A stretch of DNA of 64,000 nucleotides, taken from the NCBI RefSeq assembly GCF_029784155.1, contig NC_073693.1, positions 180,999,802-181,063,801 on the forward strand, read 5' to 3'. Each line of letters starts with the position of its first letter. The stretch's first letter is position 1. This document shows, piece by piece, positions 24,341-36,700 of this stretch. The DNA comes from Uranotaenia lowii. Taxonomy: Eukaryota > Arthropoda > Insecta > Diptera > Culicidae. The notes below the pieces were generated by a model that was not told the origin of the DNA, made no database searches, and saw only the letters and a list, made by a program, of their open reading frames with translations. A program made the translations under genes and the position numbers.

Positions 24341-24705
24341 GAAATAAAACCACTGACCACACTGACATGACACTTAGAACAAAAATTCAACCATTTTCTG
24401 TCTAATTTTTTGTTGTCAGATTTTGCAGGTTCGTAATACCGACGACAGGTGGCGAACCTGAAAAATTAGAAAAAAAATGCCCTGTAGGAAAAATGGTCCT
24501 GTTTAGCCCGATTTTATCGTAGAAATTGCGTGTTTTATTTTGAAAGTTGGGTGGCATTTCCTAACTGGGATAGCATTTCTTCAAATCGATCGATGCGCAC
24601 TCTGGAATCGACATTGCGTACTGTTGGAAAAATTATCCAGAAAACGAAATCGAGTGTCCAGTCAGTATGGTCAGTGATAAAACCATAATTTAATAAAAAA
24701 AAATC

Positions 24706-24852
24706 GTACGGCTGTTTTTACCGTAATGCTGATCCCCATGAACGTCGGAAATATAAATAAACATTAATTTGAGTAGTTAATTGCATTGTTTTTCCTTTTT
24801 ATTTTTAATAAGACATATATATTTTTTTAAAATTTAATCATATATCTCATTA
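24706..24852. repeat. Second copy of the TACGGCTGTTTTTAC short repeat
   Basis: Same sequence as 23050-23190 with a few substitutions. Target duplications were not identified here. Confidence 0.65.
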
Positions 24853-25521
24853 AAGGCTATTTTTTAATGCAATTGATGCTGCTGCTTCACCGTTTCCAGA
24901 AGGATTTTTTTTTTAAAGTTGCGCTGAAAACGCCACCCTGGCCCTGAAACAAATTGGAAAAATCGTCAAAATCTAAATCGGTTTTTTTTTCAACCGAGAG
25001 AACATTATAAATATTCAAAAAATATCAAATTACTTACGTGGTAAAATTGGTTTGGAAACATTTTAGGGGATTTTGTTTTTTTCCCATTGCTTCGGCCTAC
25101 CGGGATCAAAGTATGTGCGCTTCAACATTAATATATGTCCCAGCGGATGAATCTGAAACTGAAAACAACTGTTAGTAGAACAAATCAACTTACACAACAT
25201 ATTGAACTTACATTTTCGCTTTCTGATGTGTGTTCTCCAAAAAATAAGTTCCACCATCTTCTGTTTTTGTGACATTCAAAAACTAACATTTAGAATCTTT
25301 AAATAGACCTGAATAAAATAGCCAAATCTGCCATATGTTAGTTTGTATTAGCGATGATCAGATGAGAAATCCTCAACAGTCAAAACAACTTTACAGCAAC
25401 GCTAGTTTATTCGTAGCTATCAATGTAGATTTAGCAATATATGGGTTCAACCAAAAATCAGTGATATGGAAGAGCCAACCATACGAATTTTGATAACAAC
25501 CTGTAGAGTTTTTTATCCGTG
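24853..25521. other. AT-rich interval, no gene recognised
   Basis: Contains a minus-strand 70-codon ORF (25063-25275) without recognisable domain. No terminal repeats seen. Confidence 0.45.
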
Positions 25522-26115
25522 TGAAGATGAACGCCTGCTGCAATGAGAGGTTGTTGCTTTTCATAAGAGGTTCTTAAGAAAAAGTAAATCTCTTTCTAAT
25601 AAGAATAATTTTTGATATTTCATGCTGAAAACATTCACTTTATCGTTAGCCCAGTTTATTTGATATTAAATCATTAATGGTCACCATTAGCAGCGCATCA
25701 GCAGACGCTTCCATCAAAGTTATTTTTGCCGCATCTCAATCTTCGACCTTGCGTTTTTGCCGATCAGCTAGCTGAAAAGTAATGTATTTTAGTTTACTAA
25801 TATATGGAACGTTCACATAAAAAACATCAAATTGAACTTACCATTCCGGAGATGACAATAACATTTAACTTTGAGGAAAAATTAGTAACTATAATGAACT
25901 AGCGATTGCTCCGTGCTGTTAGATGATGAAAAAACTGATGGAATGAATGAATGTGTTCATTATTTTCACACAATGCCGTTTCTTCTATTTTTCATAAGAA
26001 CATCGTATGAAAATTGAAAGAATTTTATAAGACTCTTATGAAAAATTATTTTACACTCTAAAAACCGGTTCATAAGATGCATCTTATGAAAACTATAATA
26101 AGATTTGTTTGAGTG
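25522..26115 (-). mobile_element. CACTCAG TIR element, truncated, gene-like core best preserved
   Basis: On the minus strand it begins CACTCAAACAAATCTTAT at 26115, beside TA, and is truncated at the other end. The core has ATG (25844-25842), a GTAAGT donor, an intron to CTTTTCAG (about 25772), then exon 2 encoding LADRQKRKVED and a TGA. Reading on, DAAKITLMEASADALLMVTI continues without a stop to a TAA next to a GATAAAGTG polyadenylation-like signal. No A-run frameshift here, unlike copies A and B. Function unknown. Confidence 0.7.
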
Positions 26116-26117
26116 TA

Positions 26118-27640
26118 CTATTTATTCGAAATTTGTACTTTTTTGCAATAAAAACCGGTTGTCTTCAAGTTCTTGTAGTGAACAATCATTTTATTGAAAG
26201 GTACTGTGCGTTGATTGTAACGATATAAGCTTCATAATAATTAAAAATAAAGAAAATATATGTAATTTAATATGGTTAGTAATTAAATTATTCTGGTTTC
26301 GCTTAACAACTTTTAACATGGTTAATTTCTGACCGATATTTTATGTTTTCTATTTCTTTGCACTGATTCTTATGCCCAAAGCTTTAAATTCTGGTTTGAA
26401 ATTTTAATACGCATTCGATTTCTGTATTTGGAAAAGATTGACTTTATAAATCTATTTCAGAATAAGAATCATCGTTTTGAAGTATTGTAATTAACTAACC
26501 GGAAATAGCATCGATTAGCAACTTTGTTCCTGATTTATTTAAAATCGTATCAGTTTATTGTTATTGTTATTTATTGTTTTCTCGAGTTTGTGTGATTGTC
26601 ATGAGTAAGAAAATGGTTTAAGAAATAATTTTTCTTTTTTGTTGTGTTTTTTTGGTATTGTTATTATTACCAGCTAAATCTGAATTTCGAAAACCCCCCC
26701 CTATGGACGGCCTTTACACGGGCCTGCGTGAGGAACAAAACGATTAAATGTGATGAAAAGATTTTCGAATTAAAAATTACCCTTCCCCTCATTTTCAACA
26801 TCTTTCACCTTATTCTAATCTTCTATCCGTCTATAATATTTCAATTCTTAAATATTCTTTCTCAAAAAATATAAAATTTCACCGATATAGCCCATAATTT
26901 CGTATTTTATTTATTTTTTAATTCGATTGACGTTCTTCTGGTTATACGAAACACAAAACGAAAGCCTAAGCTGTTAAAAATTCAGCTTCGAATTTTGAAA
27001 ATGTTTTTTTTTTGTAATTAAATTTTATTCATTCATTCATTTCGGAGAAAAAGAACAGACTTATTTTAAATTCTTTCGACGAAATAAAACTGTAATACTT
27101 TGGTTTCATTAATTCTATAAAATCTATAATTTTAGCGATATCCTGTTATTCGAAGCTTTGACAAAGTTTGTCTGAATTCTGAATCTGAATTCTTAATTAG
27201 AACTCTAAATCTGAATTCTTATTCTTCAGTTTTATTGTTGGATTCTCAGTCTTTATTCGTTGTAAATTTTTTTTGGGATGTTTTTTTTGGCTAACATATT
27301 TCCCTCATTTTTTATATCAATTAAATTTTTCAAATAAATGTATTATCCATTTTTGATTTCAAAACATTTGCTATACAGATTTTTACATATGTTTAAAATG
27401 CAGCTAACATCATTCTATCTGACAAGATCCTGAGGGGGTTTTGATGCCACAACCACTCCGTACAAATGTGCATGAGAGGCGCCATTTAGCTCCTATTCCT
27501 CATAACTCTCAATTCGCCTGTTCGCGTCTGGGAATGATCAGATCACGAGATACATCGAGTAGCTTAAATTGAATTTCGACTCAACCACTCATGCGTTGGT
27601 TAGATCATTTGTGCTCCATACTTTGAGGTGTTCAGTTGTG
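26118..27640 (+). other. Sod3 upstream region
   Basis: AT-rich to about 27420, then a less AT-rich 200 bp (27420-27620, beginning GATCCTGAGGGGGTTTTGATG) immediately upstream of the core promoter, which is the likeliest proximal regulatory segment. No other gene was recognised. Confidence 0.4.
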
Positions 27641-27663
27641 TACTTCAGTTGTAGACTAGTTTT

Positions 27664-27697
27664 TATATACCACCTGTTTTTTATAATTGTAATCAGT
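27664..27697 (+). promoter_or_regulatory. Sod3 core promoter: TATA box and initiator
   Basis: TATATA at 27664-27669 lies 31 bp upstream of the A in an arthropod-type initiator TCAGT (27693-27697). That spacing is canonical and would give a 24-nt 5' UTR before the ATG at 27719. Two further TTCAGTTG initiator-like sites at about 27631 and 27643 have no TATA at the right distance, so they could only be weaker alternative starts. Functional use is inferred. Confidence 0.55.
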
Positions 27698-27718
27698 ATT
27701 ATATACATATCTGCAAAC

Positions 27719-30700
27719 ATGAAGGTGCTGATAGTTTTAACGATTTTGGGAATTGTTACTATTGTGAGAAGTGTAAGTATGACAAAGGTATAGGAGAGAT
27801 TTTCTAATCGCCGAAGCTTCATCGCGGAAGCACCTGGTTGATCTGCTAAGATAATTTTTATGATGGCATATAGGTAGATACATGTACGTGCAGTGATAGT
27901 AGAAAGTTGATATTCTGAGTGCTTGTCAGCTCAATTTTTATCAATTGATGCGCCGTTGTAAACAGAAGAGAACGTCGCAGGTCTTCCATAGACGTATGGG
28001 ACGTATTTCGAGTCTCCTGAACGAGAAACGCGAAGCTCATTTAGAAGCTAGTGGTAGGTAATACTATCATCAATAAACACTTAAGCTGTGTGAGAAAAAA
28101 AAATCCAGACCTATTTATACTGCGATTGTGATTCAATGTTGTTCAACTCTCAATGTCAAGGTAAACGCAAATATAAAATAATAACCTGTTTCGTGCAACA
28201 ATTTTCTTTTTTATAGCGAGTAACGTAATAAAAGTTGTAGATTTTTCGTTATTTGTGATAATTTTTTTGATAATGTGAATTTTTTTGCTTAAAATTGTAA
28301 GCAATTCAGAAAAATCTTAAATTACGATAGGTTTTTCCCTAATGATCAGTTTGAAAGCTTTCAAGTTTATCAAAGTAATTCAAAAGGCTCAGTTAGAGCA
28401 ATCAAGTTATCCCATTATTGGAGTATGGATCAAATCTTTCAGAAAACTATCAATTTTCACCAAGATATTTATTTGAATAAAATTGTTCCACAAACGATCA
28501 TGTTGCAGACAGGCAGAACAAGTCTGTGAGCGATCGTATGACTTTTACCGATAAACCGTTCACAGCTGAATCGGATAACTGGAACTCAGGCGCGGTATTA
28601 GAGCTCGCTGTTGGAGGGATGTGGAGGAGCGGTGATTTTACAAAGTTGAGCTAAGTTGGATTAAGGGAGGGGGAGGTCATGGTGGGCAACTGCCCAGGGA
28701 CTTCAGTTCAAGGGAACCCCCGAGGAGAAAAAAAGGATTTGCATAGATTAGCAAACCTGATCTGAAAGTTCAAGGTTTGTGAAATCTAAAACTTAGCAGC
28801 ATTTCTTTAGCTTAACACTAAATATACCAACACTTTGCGTAAATAAACCTATTTATACCGTCGACCCCTAACACTTTTTCCGCTAAACCTCTATTGTTTC
28901 TCAACTGATTTTTACAAAATTTGTAGTTCTGGAAAGCTTATAATAAATATGATTTCAGACAATGTTCAGCTGCAATAGTTTATTTCTAAGTTATTCAAAG
29001 TCTAAGAACAAAAAACCTAAAAAACATGCATAGGGAAAAGCCTGTAAATCAGTTAATCAGTGCTCGAAAAAAAATTCACTTAGTGCCTGAGAAAGTTGAA
29101 GTTAGAAGCTATATGTAGAATTCTTGACGGCTATTCAAAGGTAGCTGTTTTTATTTTATCTAAATGCGGTTTTGCACTGAATTTTGAGTATGCTAACGCA
29201 AGCTTGTTACATAAGAATGAATATTTCATACCGGTTCTAGTGATGTAACTACATTAGCAATGCGTTGCGGTGCGCCAATAAGTTTAACCCAACATGCTTT
29301 TACCCATGTAAATTTTGATTCGTTATAAACAAATTTATATGGGTGTGTGTATTAAAAAAATAGAGATATAAAGAAATTGTTTTGTGAACGGTAGTGCATT
29401 CGTAAACGGTTTTGGAGAAACATATTTTTTCATCGCTGTTCGAAATAAATGCAGCGCAGAGTAAAAATTCTACACTAAACTAAGTGAGCATGTTTATGAT
29501 GATTTTAAAATAGTTATTTCAATAGTTAAAAGGAGTTTTTTGGATCCGGAAAAATCTTAGTAAGCATCGTTTGCTTAAAGACGTGTTTGACGTCCGCTCC
29601 CGATTTTTTTTTTCAAACTTCATGAAATTTGGAAAAGTTATCGAAATAAAGGTTTGAAGAAATGAAAGGAACACGGGATCGACTGGCGACCAGAGAGGCA
29701 GCACACGCGTTTTGACGAGGGAAGTGAGATTGAGTGTTGGAATTGCGGAAATTGAAATAGGCTTCAAGTGACTGATTCAAAAGGGAAAGCACTTGGCCTT
29801 CCAGACAGACTCGGAGCTATCAACACAGAGAAGAGGAGCACTCAAAGGATCATCAGGATAAGTAAACTGTTTCTTTGTATATTGTTTAAATTTTCAATGA
29901 TTTGAGAATATTTCCATAAAGGTAGATAATGTGGGATGCTTTAAAATAGTTTATGATATGTTCGTAAAAATATTGAGAGTTATATTTTTCCAAATCAAAT
30001 TTAAAGTGCACATCTAAAGTGTTGCTTCGTTGTATAGGTGGGTTGTATTCATAAGGGTTCTTTCGAAAAAGATGTTGATGATTGAGTAACCAAAAAATGA
30101 ACCATCTATCTTTAATAAAAAAAGATGAAAATAGAATATACTTACTAATACAAAACACTAATAACTTTTGTCGCTCATCCGAAGAGAACTAATATTGTTT
30201 GTTTTCAATTATTTCGAGAACATATTTGTGTGAGATTTTCGATGATTCAGATGAAAACAGAAAACGGACCGAATGGGCAAAATGTGTGCAAGATTGTTCC
30301 GTTCAAGAAGTCTCAGAATATACCTAGTTGTTTAACCAAATTCTTATGGTATAGGCGAAGATAGATAGGAGAAAATAGTTTCATTGAAATTGATTCAGTG
30401 GAATGAGTGATAAGACCAGCTAAACTATTTACATCATCATTGCAAGTATAACTTTGTTAGTAAAACAATAACATACAATTGTATTTGTAAGAAATTACCA
30501 AATTTTTCATTTTCTCGCTATTAACATATTTCCGTAGCAATACACTTAGTTATACTAGGAGATCATGAAACAGCGGTGCTAGAGACATTGAATTAAAAAA
30601 AAAAGCTATTGGTAGGTTTTTTTGTTTTTAAATTAAATGTGCGTGATGTATGCAAGCGAGTATTTTTTAACTTAAGAAGTTTTGAATTCCATAGTATTCA

Positions 30701-33700
30701 AAAATAATACATCCAGCAAAATAATAGATTCCTGAAATTGTTCACGGTGGATGGTGTACAATTTCATTTTTACTTTGAATCTTTTTGAAGGTGAACGAAT
30801 ATGTAAGATCGGATGGTCACAATAATCAAACATGGTTGAAAATTATAACAGGCACATCTGAAAATACCACAGCATTGAACTTTTAGATAATTTTAGGTAC
30901 TCAGAACAATTCATTCAAAACGTTCTTTATTGAGTTTACTTTTAAAATAGTTAAATGGTTTTCCTTGAATTATTGGTTTAGTTAGTGGGAACATAATGTA
31001 TCCAAACTATTATTGATCACTGTATCTAGACTGGAATTTAATGAAGACTTTTTGCATAGGAACCTGTAATGTTACTAAGAAGTTTGAAAACTATAGGAAC
31101 AGTCAAACTCATGCACTTGTCAAAGGTGTTTCCAGATCATATCCCTGAACCCACATCCCAATTTTTTTTTTTTTTGCTAGGATGCAGAGGTAACCTCGGT
31201 TCTAAGGCACAAATTTAATTCTTTCATCCTTTTCTCTATTTTTCCTATCTATCTATTGACTACTAGGACGTGGCCGGCGCCGTTATTGATGTTCAAAGAG
31301 AGAGCATCAGTTTTGTTCATTGAGAATGTTGCTAATCCCAAGTATCATTCTTTTGACCTCTGAACAAAATTGATGGCCTCGGTCAATCACGGAGTAGCAA
31401 CCATTGGCGATGTGGAACTCGTTCTACTGAGCCACGCCAGCGATCGTGGAATTCGAAATGTTTTACCAAGATGAAACTCTCCAAGAATATATTTTGGATT
31501 AAAACTTAAATGAGTAAATTTTCTTCAGTTGTAAACACAGTTTAAATTATTAACATTTCTAGTTCCATGATTAAAGGTGGATGTGAGTAGTCAATCAAGC
31601 TAAGCTAAGCTAAGCTAAGCTAAGCTAAGCTAAGCTAAGCTAAAAGGAGTTTTTTGGATCCGTCTCTTCTACAAGTTTGATGTTCAACCCTCATCTATAG
31701 TTTTGGAAACCTCGTAATGTAATGTAAATAAGTTTCTTAGACATTATTCACCTACAACACTTCAGTTTTCCGTTATCCTTGTTAAGTCTAAGAAAAATAA
31801 ATCTGAAAAACATACTTCGGAAAGACTGTAGATCAGCTACGGAATGCTCAAACAAAATTTCACTTAGTTTTCAAGAAAGCTAAAGTTAGAAGCTGTACAC
31901 ACTTAATCTTTTCTCCTGTGGTCGGAACGATTTCGTCCTGTATTTTCAACAGCTGAAATTACAGGACAAATCTCGGGACAGAAAATCACTACAGGAAAAC
32001 AACTGTCAAAATTACCTGTAGGGTCGAAACGATGTTCTCCTGTGGTTTGCAGGAAGGTTTCGAAATTATCCTGTAGCCTCGAGACTGTTTTCTTTCAAAA
32101 TTTACATGTAAAATACGGATATATTTCGCACAAAAAACCCATGTTAAAATTGAATGAACTTTTATTGATGAATTTTTTTTAATAATATCAAATGGCTGCT
32201 GCATTCTGTTTGTATTCTTCCGGTATATTGCCTGAAAAAAAAAACAATGGAATGTAATTCTTCATGTAACTATTTATTCTGACAACAAATACCTGAAACT
32301 TGGTGTGCAACAAAGTATGTTGCGACGGCCAATTTCAACGGCCGGTAGATCCCTTGGCGTAGAGGTTCCTCCCGCCTGGCTACCAGCATCACCGATGTTT
32401 CCGCTGAATCCTGGCCGCATCTATGAAATAGATAACAAATAAGAATTTTCGATAGTGGTATCAAGTGAATTACTTCTTTTTTTTTAAGACAACACAATTT
32501 ACGGCTCACTTTTTTCACTGTTTTTCCTTGGCTGATGGATGGCTCGTCTGGAGGAAGTGTCCTAAATGGCCGTAAGAGCAACATTTCGCCGCTGATTTCC
32601 TTGATGTTTGCTTTGGGCTTTGTCGTCACAAATGGAAACTTTACGTTTCTTTCCGCCAAAGGCGAAAAAGAAAAACTATTTATAAAAAGCGAGACAAAAA
32701 ACGGTTGACAGCTGAGGTTCTTCCGTGATACAGGACGATTGTGCGATCACCTGTACGTTCGTAGGAATTTCAATCGCGAATTTCAGAAGAAATGAAGCGC
32801 CCCGAGATTCGAGAGGGGTTTCGTTCGAACTTCGTTTAAATCAAGCAATTTCCCTGTGATTCGGATAGTCATTATCCTGAGGGGGGAAATTGCAATCTTA
32901 GTGTGTACGTTTCACACAATGATATATATTTTTGAAATATTTTAAGATCATGACCACAAAAAAATGTAAAAAAGTGGTGTTAAAACCGTACTCCTCAATC
33001 AATGACCGTCAAAACCACATCACACCAGGTACATTTTGAAAAGAGTATTGAAAGTTGACCTAACTCGGCACATTTTTTTCATTTTTAAATTGTCAAAATA
33101 AGAAACACAGAATTTTTAACGAATTTTCACAGGTAGCTGTTTTTCGAACCTTTTGTCAATCAATATGCAATTTCTCAAATTTTCTAAGATTTTTGTTTTG
33201 AACTTTGTTCTGGATTTTGAGTACCGTCAACTTTAATGTCCACAGATAATCATACCGCTTGTAAATCAGAAGTTTTTAAGGTTGATAGAACATCAAATTG
33301 ACGTAGTCAGAAAAATTATGGGTTTCACCCGTTATTTTTAAATTTACAAAAACATGCCATTTTCATTTTATAGTTTTTGTGATATATTTGTGATGTCATA
33401 ACGCATAATGCACCAATTGCAGTAATTTTTAGTTTTGTTCGAATTAAATTTTACATTTTTCTGTCAAAATATCTTTATAGAAAATGCATAATGGTGCTGC
33501 ATCGATAAAAAAAAATCTAAAGTACACCGGGGTAAGTGTGGACGGTTTTTCGTATAGTTCGACTTTAAAAAATCATTAAAAAATAAGCAGTTGATCAATT
33601 TTGATAAAATTACGTTCAATGTGATGCAGAACATGTTTTTAACAAACGCTGATGAGCTTGAAAGAAGCAAAGCGAGAAAAGTTATCACATAAATTTTTAT

Positions 33701-36700
33701 GGACTGCTGGTGTCTTCACTTATCCCGCTTTATGGGGTGAGACCGATGACATAGTGAGTGCGACCGGCGAATGCGATTCAATGCGGCGAACCAAATTTGA
33801 TGAAAATCTATGTGAATCGCTTAAATCTGACATACTCAACGCGGCGAAGCAGATGTCAATTTGTTCCGCCGCTCGAGTTCGCATTGGCCGCGTTCGCCAA
33901 TTCGCATCGCATCGCTCTCACTATGTCATCGGCCTAAGTGTGGACGATAGATTTTCCCTATGATTTTTCAGGAAATTTTCAACAGATTTGTGTTTTCTTG
34001 GTTGTATACGTTACTTAATTGCTCAAACTGTCCAAAATGTTGAAAAAAGTTCATGGTGCTATTAGTAAAGCATCTTTCAATGATTATTGTGTGTAATTTA
34101 TGTTGCAATATACGAGATCCGATTTTATCGGAAATATATACTTATTCCAGAACAACCCAAGTTTTCATGATCCGAATGAAGAAGTTTAAGAACAGGAAAA
34201 TAAAAAAAAAATTGTAAATATCAAGCCTGTATAAAACCGTCCACACAAAACCGTCCTGACAAAATTTTAGTTTTTTGTGAATAAACTGTTTATTCTTCAT
34301 TTTTAATCGCCGTTTCTTTTCCTAACTGGTTGTTTCGAATGTAAGGATTGATTCAATGTAGAGTTATTCGTCAAGAGCCAGCTAGTTTACGAGAAATTTG
34401 CAATTGAAAAAGATGCACATCACCTCGATATCGTAGTTGAAAACTCAGAATACTGCAAGAAGAAGTGTGTACTTACAGTTTCAAAGCTCCGTTTTCTACC
34501 GTGTTTTTGTCGTGTTTTGTGCATTTTTATCCGTCCCGTTTTTGCTTCACGTGTTGTTCTTCTCCTGGTGCTGCCGTGCGAAGTGATTTGCCAACCGATC
34601 CGTCGTTCTCGAGCCGCGATTACCCCGATCGAAATCCGTATCATTTGCGGTTGTTTTTCGTTTTGTTTTGATCCGATCCCGCTCTGAACGTGGCATAGAT
34701 ACTGTTTCAAACAGACGAGGAACTGTGTTCAAATCAGTTTAGTGCAACTCGATTTTTTTTTGTGCACTGTACAATTATTGAGTTTTGACGCAAATGTCAT
34801 CAAGCGCTATAGCCTGCGATAAATGCGCTAAACCTACGAGCGACTCCGACAGCATTCTTTGTCAGGGCCTTTGCAGCCTGGCGTTTCACTTAAAGTGTGC
34901 GGGGTTGCTTTCGTCGCACCTCAAGTCGAAGGCTGACAACAGAAATCTGGTCTGGGTTTGTGACGAATGTTGCCAACTTCTAAAAAATGCTGCTTTTCGT
35001 CGATCTTTGGACAGCTATGAAACTCTTATTGCGGACATGCGGAAGAGCCAGGCTTCGTTAGTTGCTGATATGAAGTCTGAAATTGCTGCGACCAACTCGA
35101 AGCTTGATAAAATTCTAAACGTTCGCTCTAACATCAACCCTTCTCCTCGCGTCCCTGCTGCCTGGCCTAGGCTAGCCACTCCCTCGAACAAGAGGCGCCG
35201 AGTTGAAAACCCAACTGTTGCCCCCTGTGTGGGTACTAGAAGAAAAACTACCGTAAAAACTATTGCGACGGTTGCTCCTCGCGAAAGAAAGTTTTGGATC
35301 TATCTGGCTCGATTGCAAAATAGTGTTACGGCCAAAGATATCGAAGAGTTCGTAATGGAATGTCTCCAATGCGAATCAGCTGAAGTTCATGCCCTAGTTC
35401 GAAAGGATGTTGATGTTTCCACGCTTGACCTTGATATTTGTAACCTCTTCGCTGACAAATTCCGTAGTACTTTTGATTCTGGTTCAATAACCACGGAGCA
35501 GTTGACTATGGCGGCTAGTAACGTCCCACGTCAGAGCACTTCCTTTCATCACATCGTAATCGATGACGATACCATCCTGAAGGCGACTGCTAAGCTGAAA
35601 TCCAGTGTTTCTGCAGGTCCGGATGGCATTCCAGCGACTTTTCTAAAACGCTATATATCACATATGCTGACTCCTATAAAACGAATCTTCCAATCATCGC
35701 TCACGGAATCCACGTTCCCTTCCATTTGGAAAGAGGCTTACATGTTTCCGGTCTACAAAAAAGGTGACAGGAGGAACGTTAACAATTATCGCGGTATTTC
35801 TGCCCTTTGTGCGATCGCCAAACTGTTTGAGCTGGTTGTACTAGATCCATTTTTCTCGTATTGCAATTTTTATTTCTCTAACGAACAACATGAATTCATG
35901 CCCAAACGCTCTACGACAACAAACCTGTTGACGTTCACATCTTCCGTGCAAGACAGTTTTGCCATGGGATCTCAAACCGACGTAATCTACACCGACCTGA
36001 CCGCAGCTTTCGACAAGGTAAACCACAAAATAGCCATAGCCAAACTAGATCGTATCGGTATCTGCGGCTCTTTACTGGAATGGTTCCATAGCTACCTGGT
36101 AGGACGGAAACTTATTGTACGATCAGGTGAATCATTTTCCGATCAATTCCGTGCCTCTTCTGGAGTACCTCAAGGGAGCCACCTAGGCCCCATCATATTC
36201 CTGATCTACTTCAACGACGTGCTGTTGCTTCTCGATGGACCAAAACTGGCGTATGCCGACGACTTGAAATTGTTTCAATCCATCAACAGCCCCGAAGATG
36301 TCAACGTATTACAGAGCCAGTTTAACATCTTCGCCGCCTGGTGTGATGTCAATTGCCTTCCCTTGAATCGCAACAAATGTACGGTAATTTCGTTTTCACG
36401 CAAGCGGCTACCGCTATCGGCTGATTATTTTCTTGGACATGAGGCAATTGCACGAGTTGAGCATATAAAAGACCTTGGTGTGATCCTGGACGAACGGCTG
36501 GATTTCAAGATCCACACAAACTACATCGTCGATAAAGCTTCCAGATGCCTGGGACTTTTATTCCGCATGACAAAAGACTTTAAGGATATTTATTGCCTCA
36601 AGAGTCTTTACTGCAGCTTGGTTCGATCGTCCCTCGAATATGCCTCGGCTGTATGGTGCCCCTACTACCAAAATGGCTCGGAGCGTATCGAGGCCATCCA

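Noticed and set aside
27421..27445. GGGGGTTTTG as an NF-kB/Rel site upstream of Sod3
   Set aside because: It departs from the consensus at the last position and is isolated; too weak to annotate.
32270..32659. 129-codon single-exon minus-strand ORF as an intact protein
   Set aside because: It begins at TTG rather than ATG, and its middle (VSRKLCC...CYLFHR) is bounded by good splice sites, so it is better read as exon-intron-exon.
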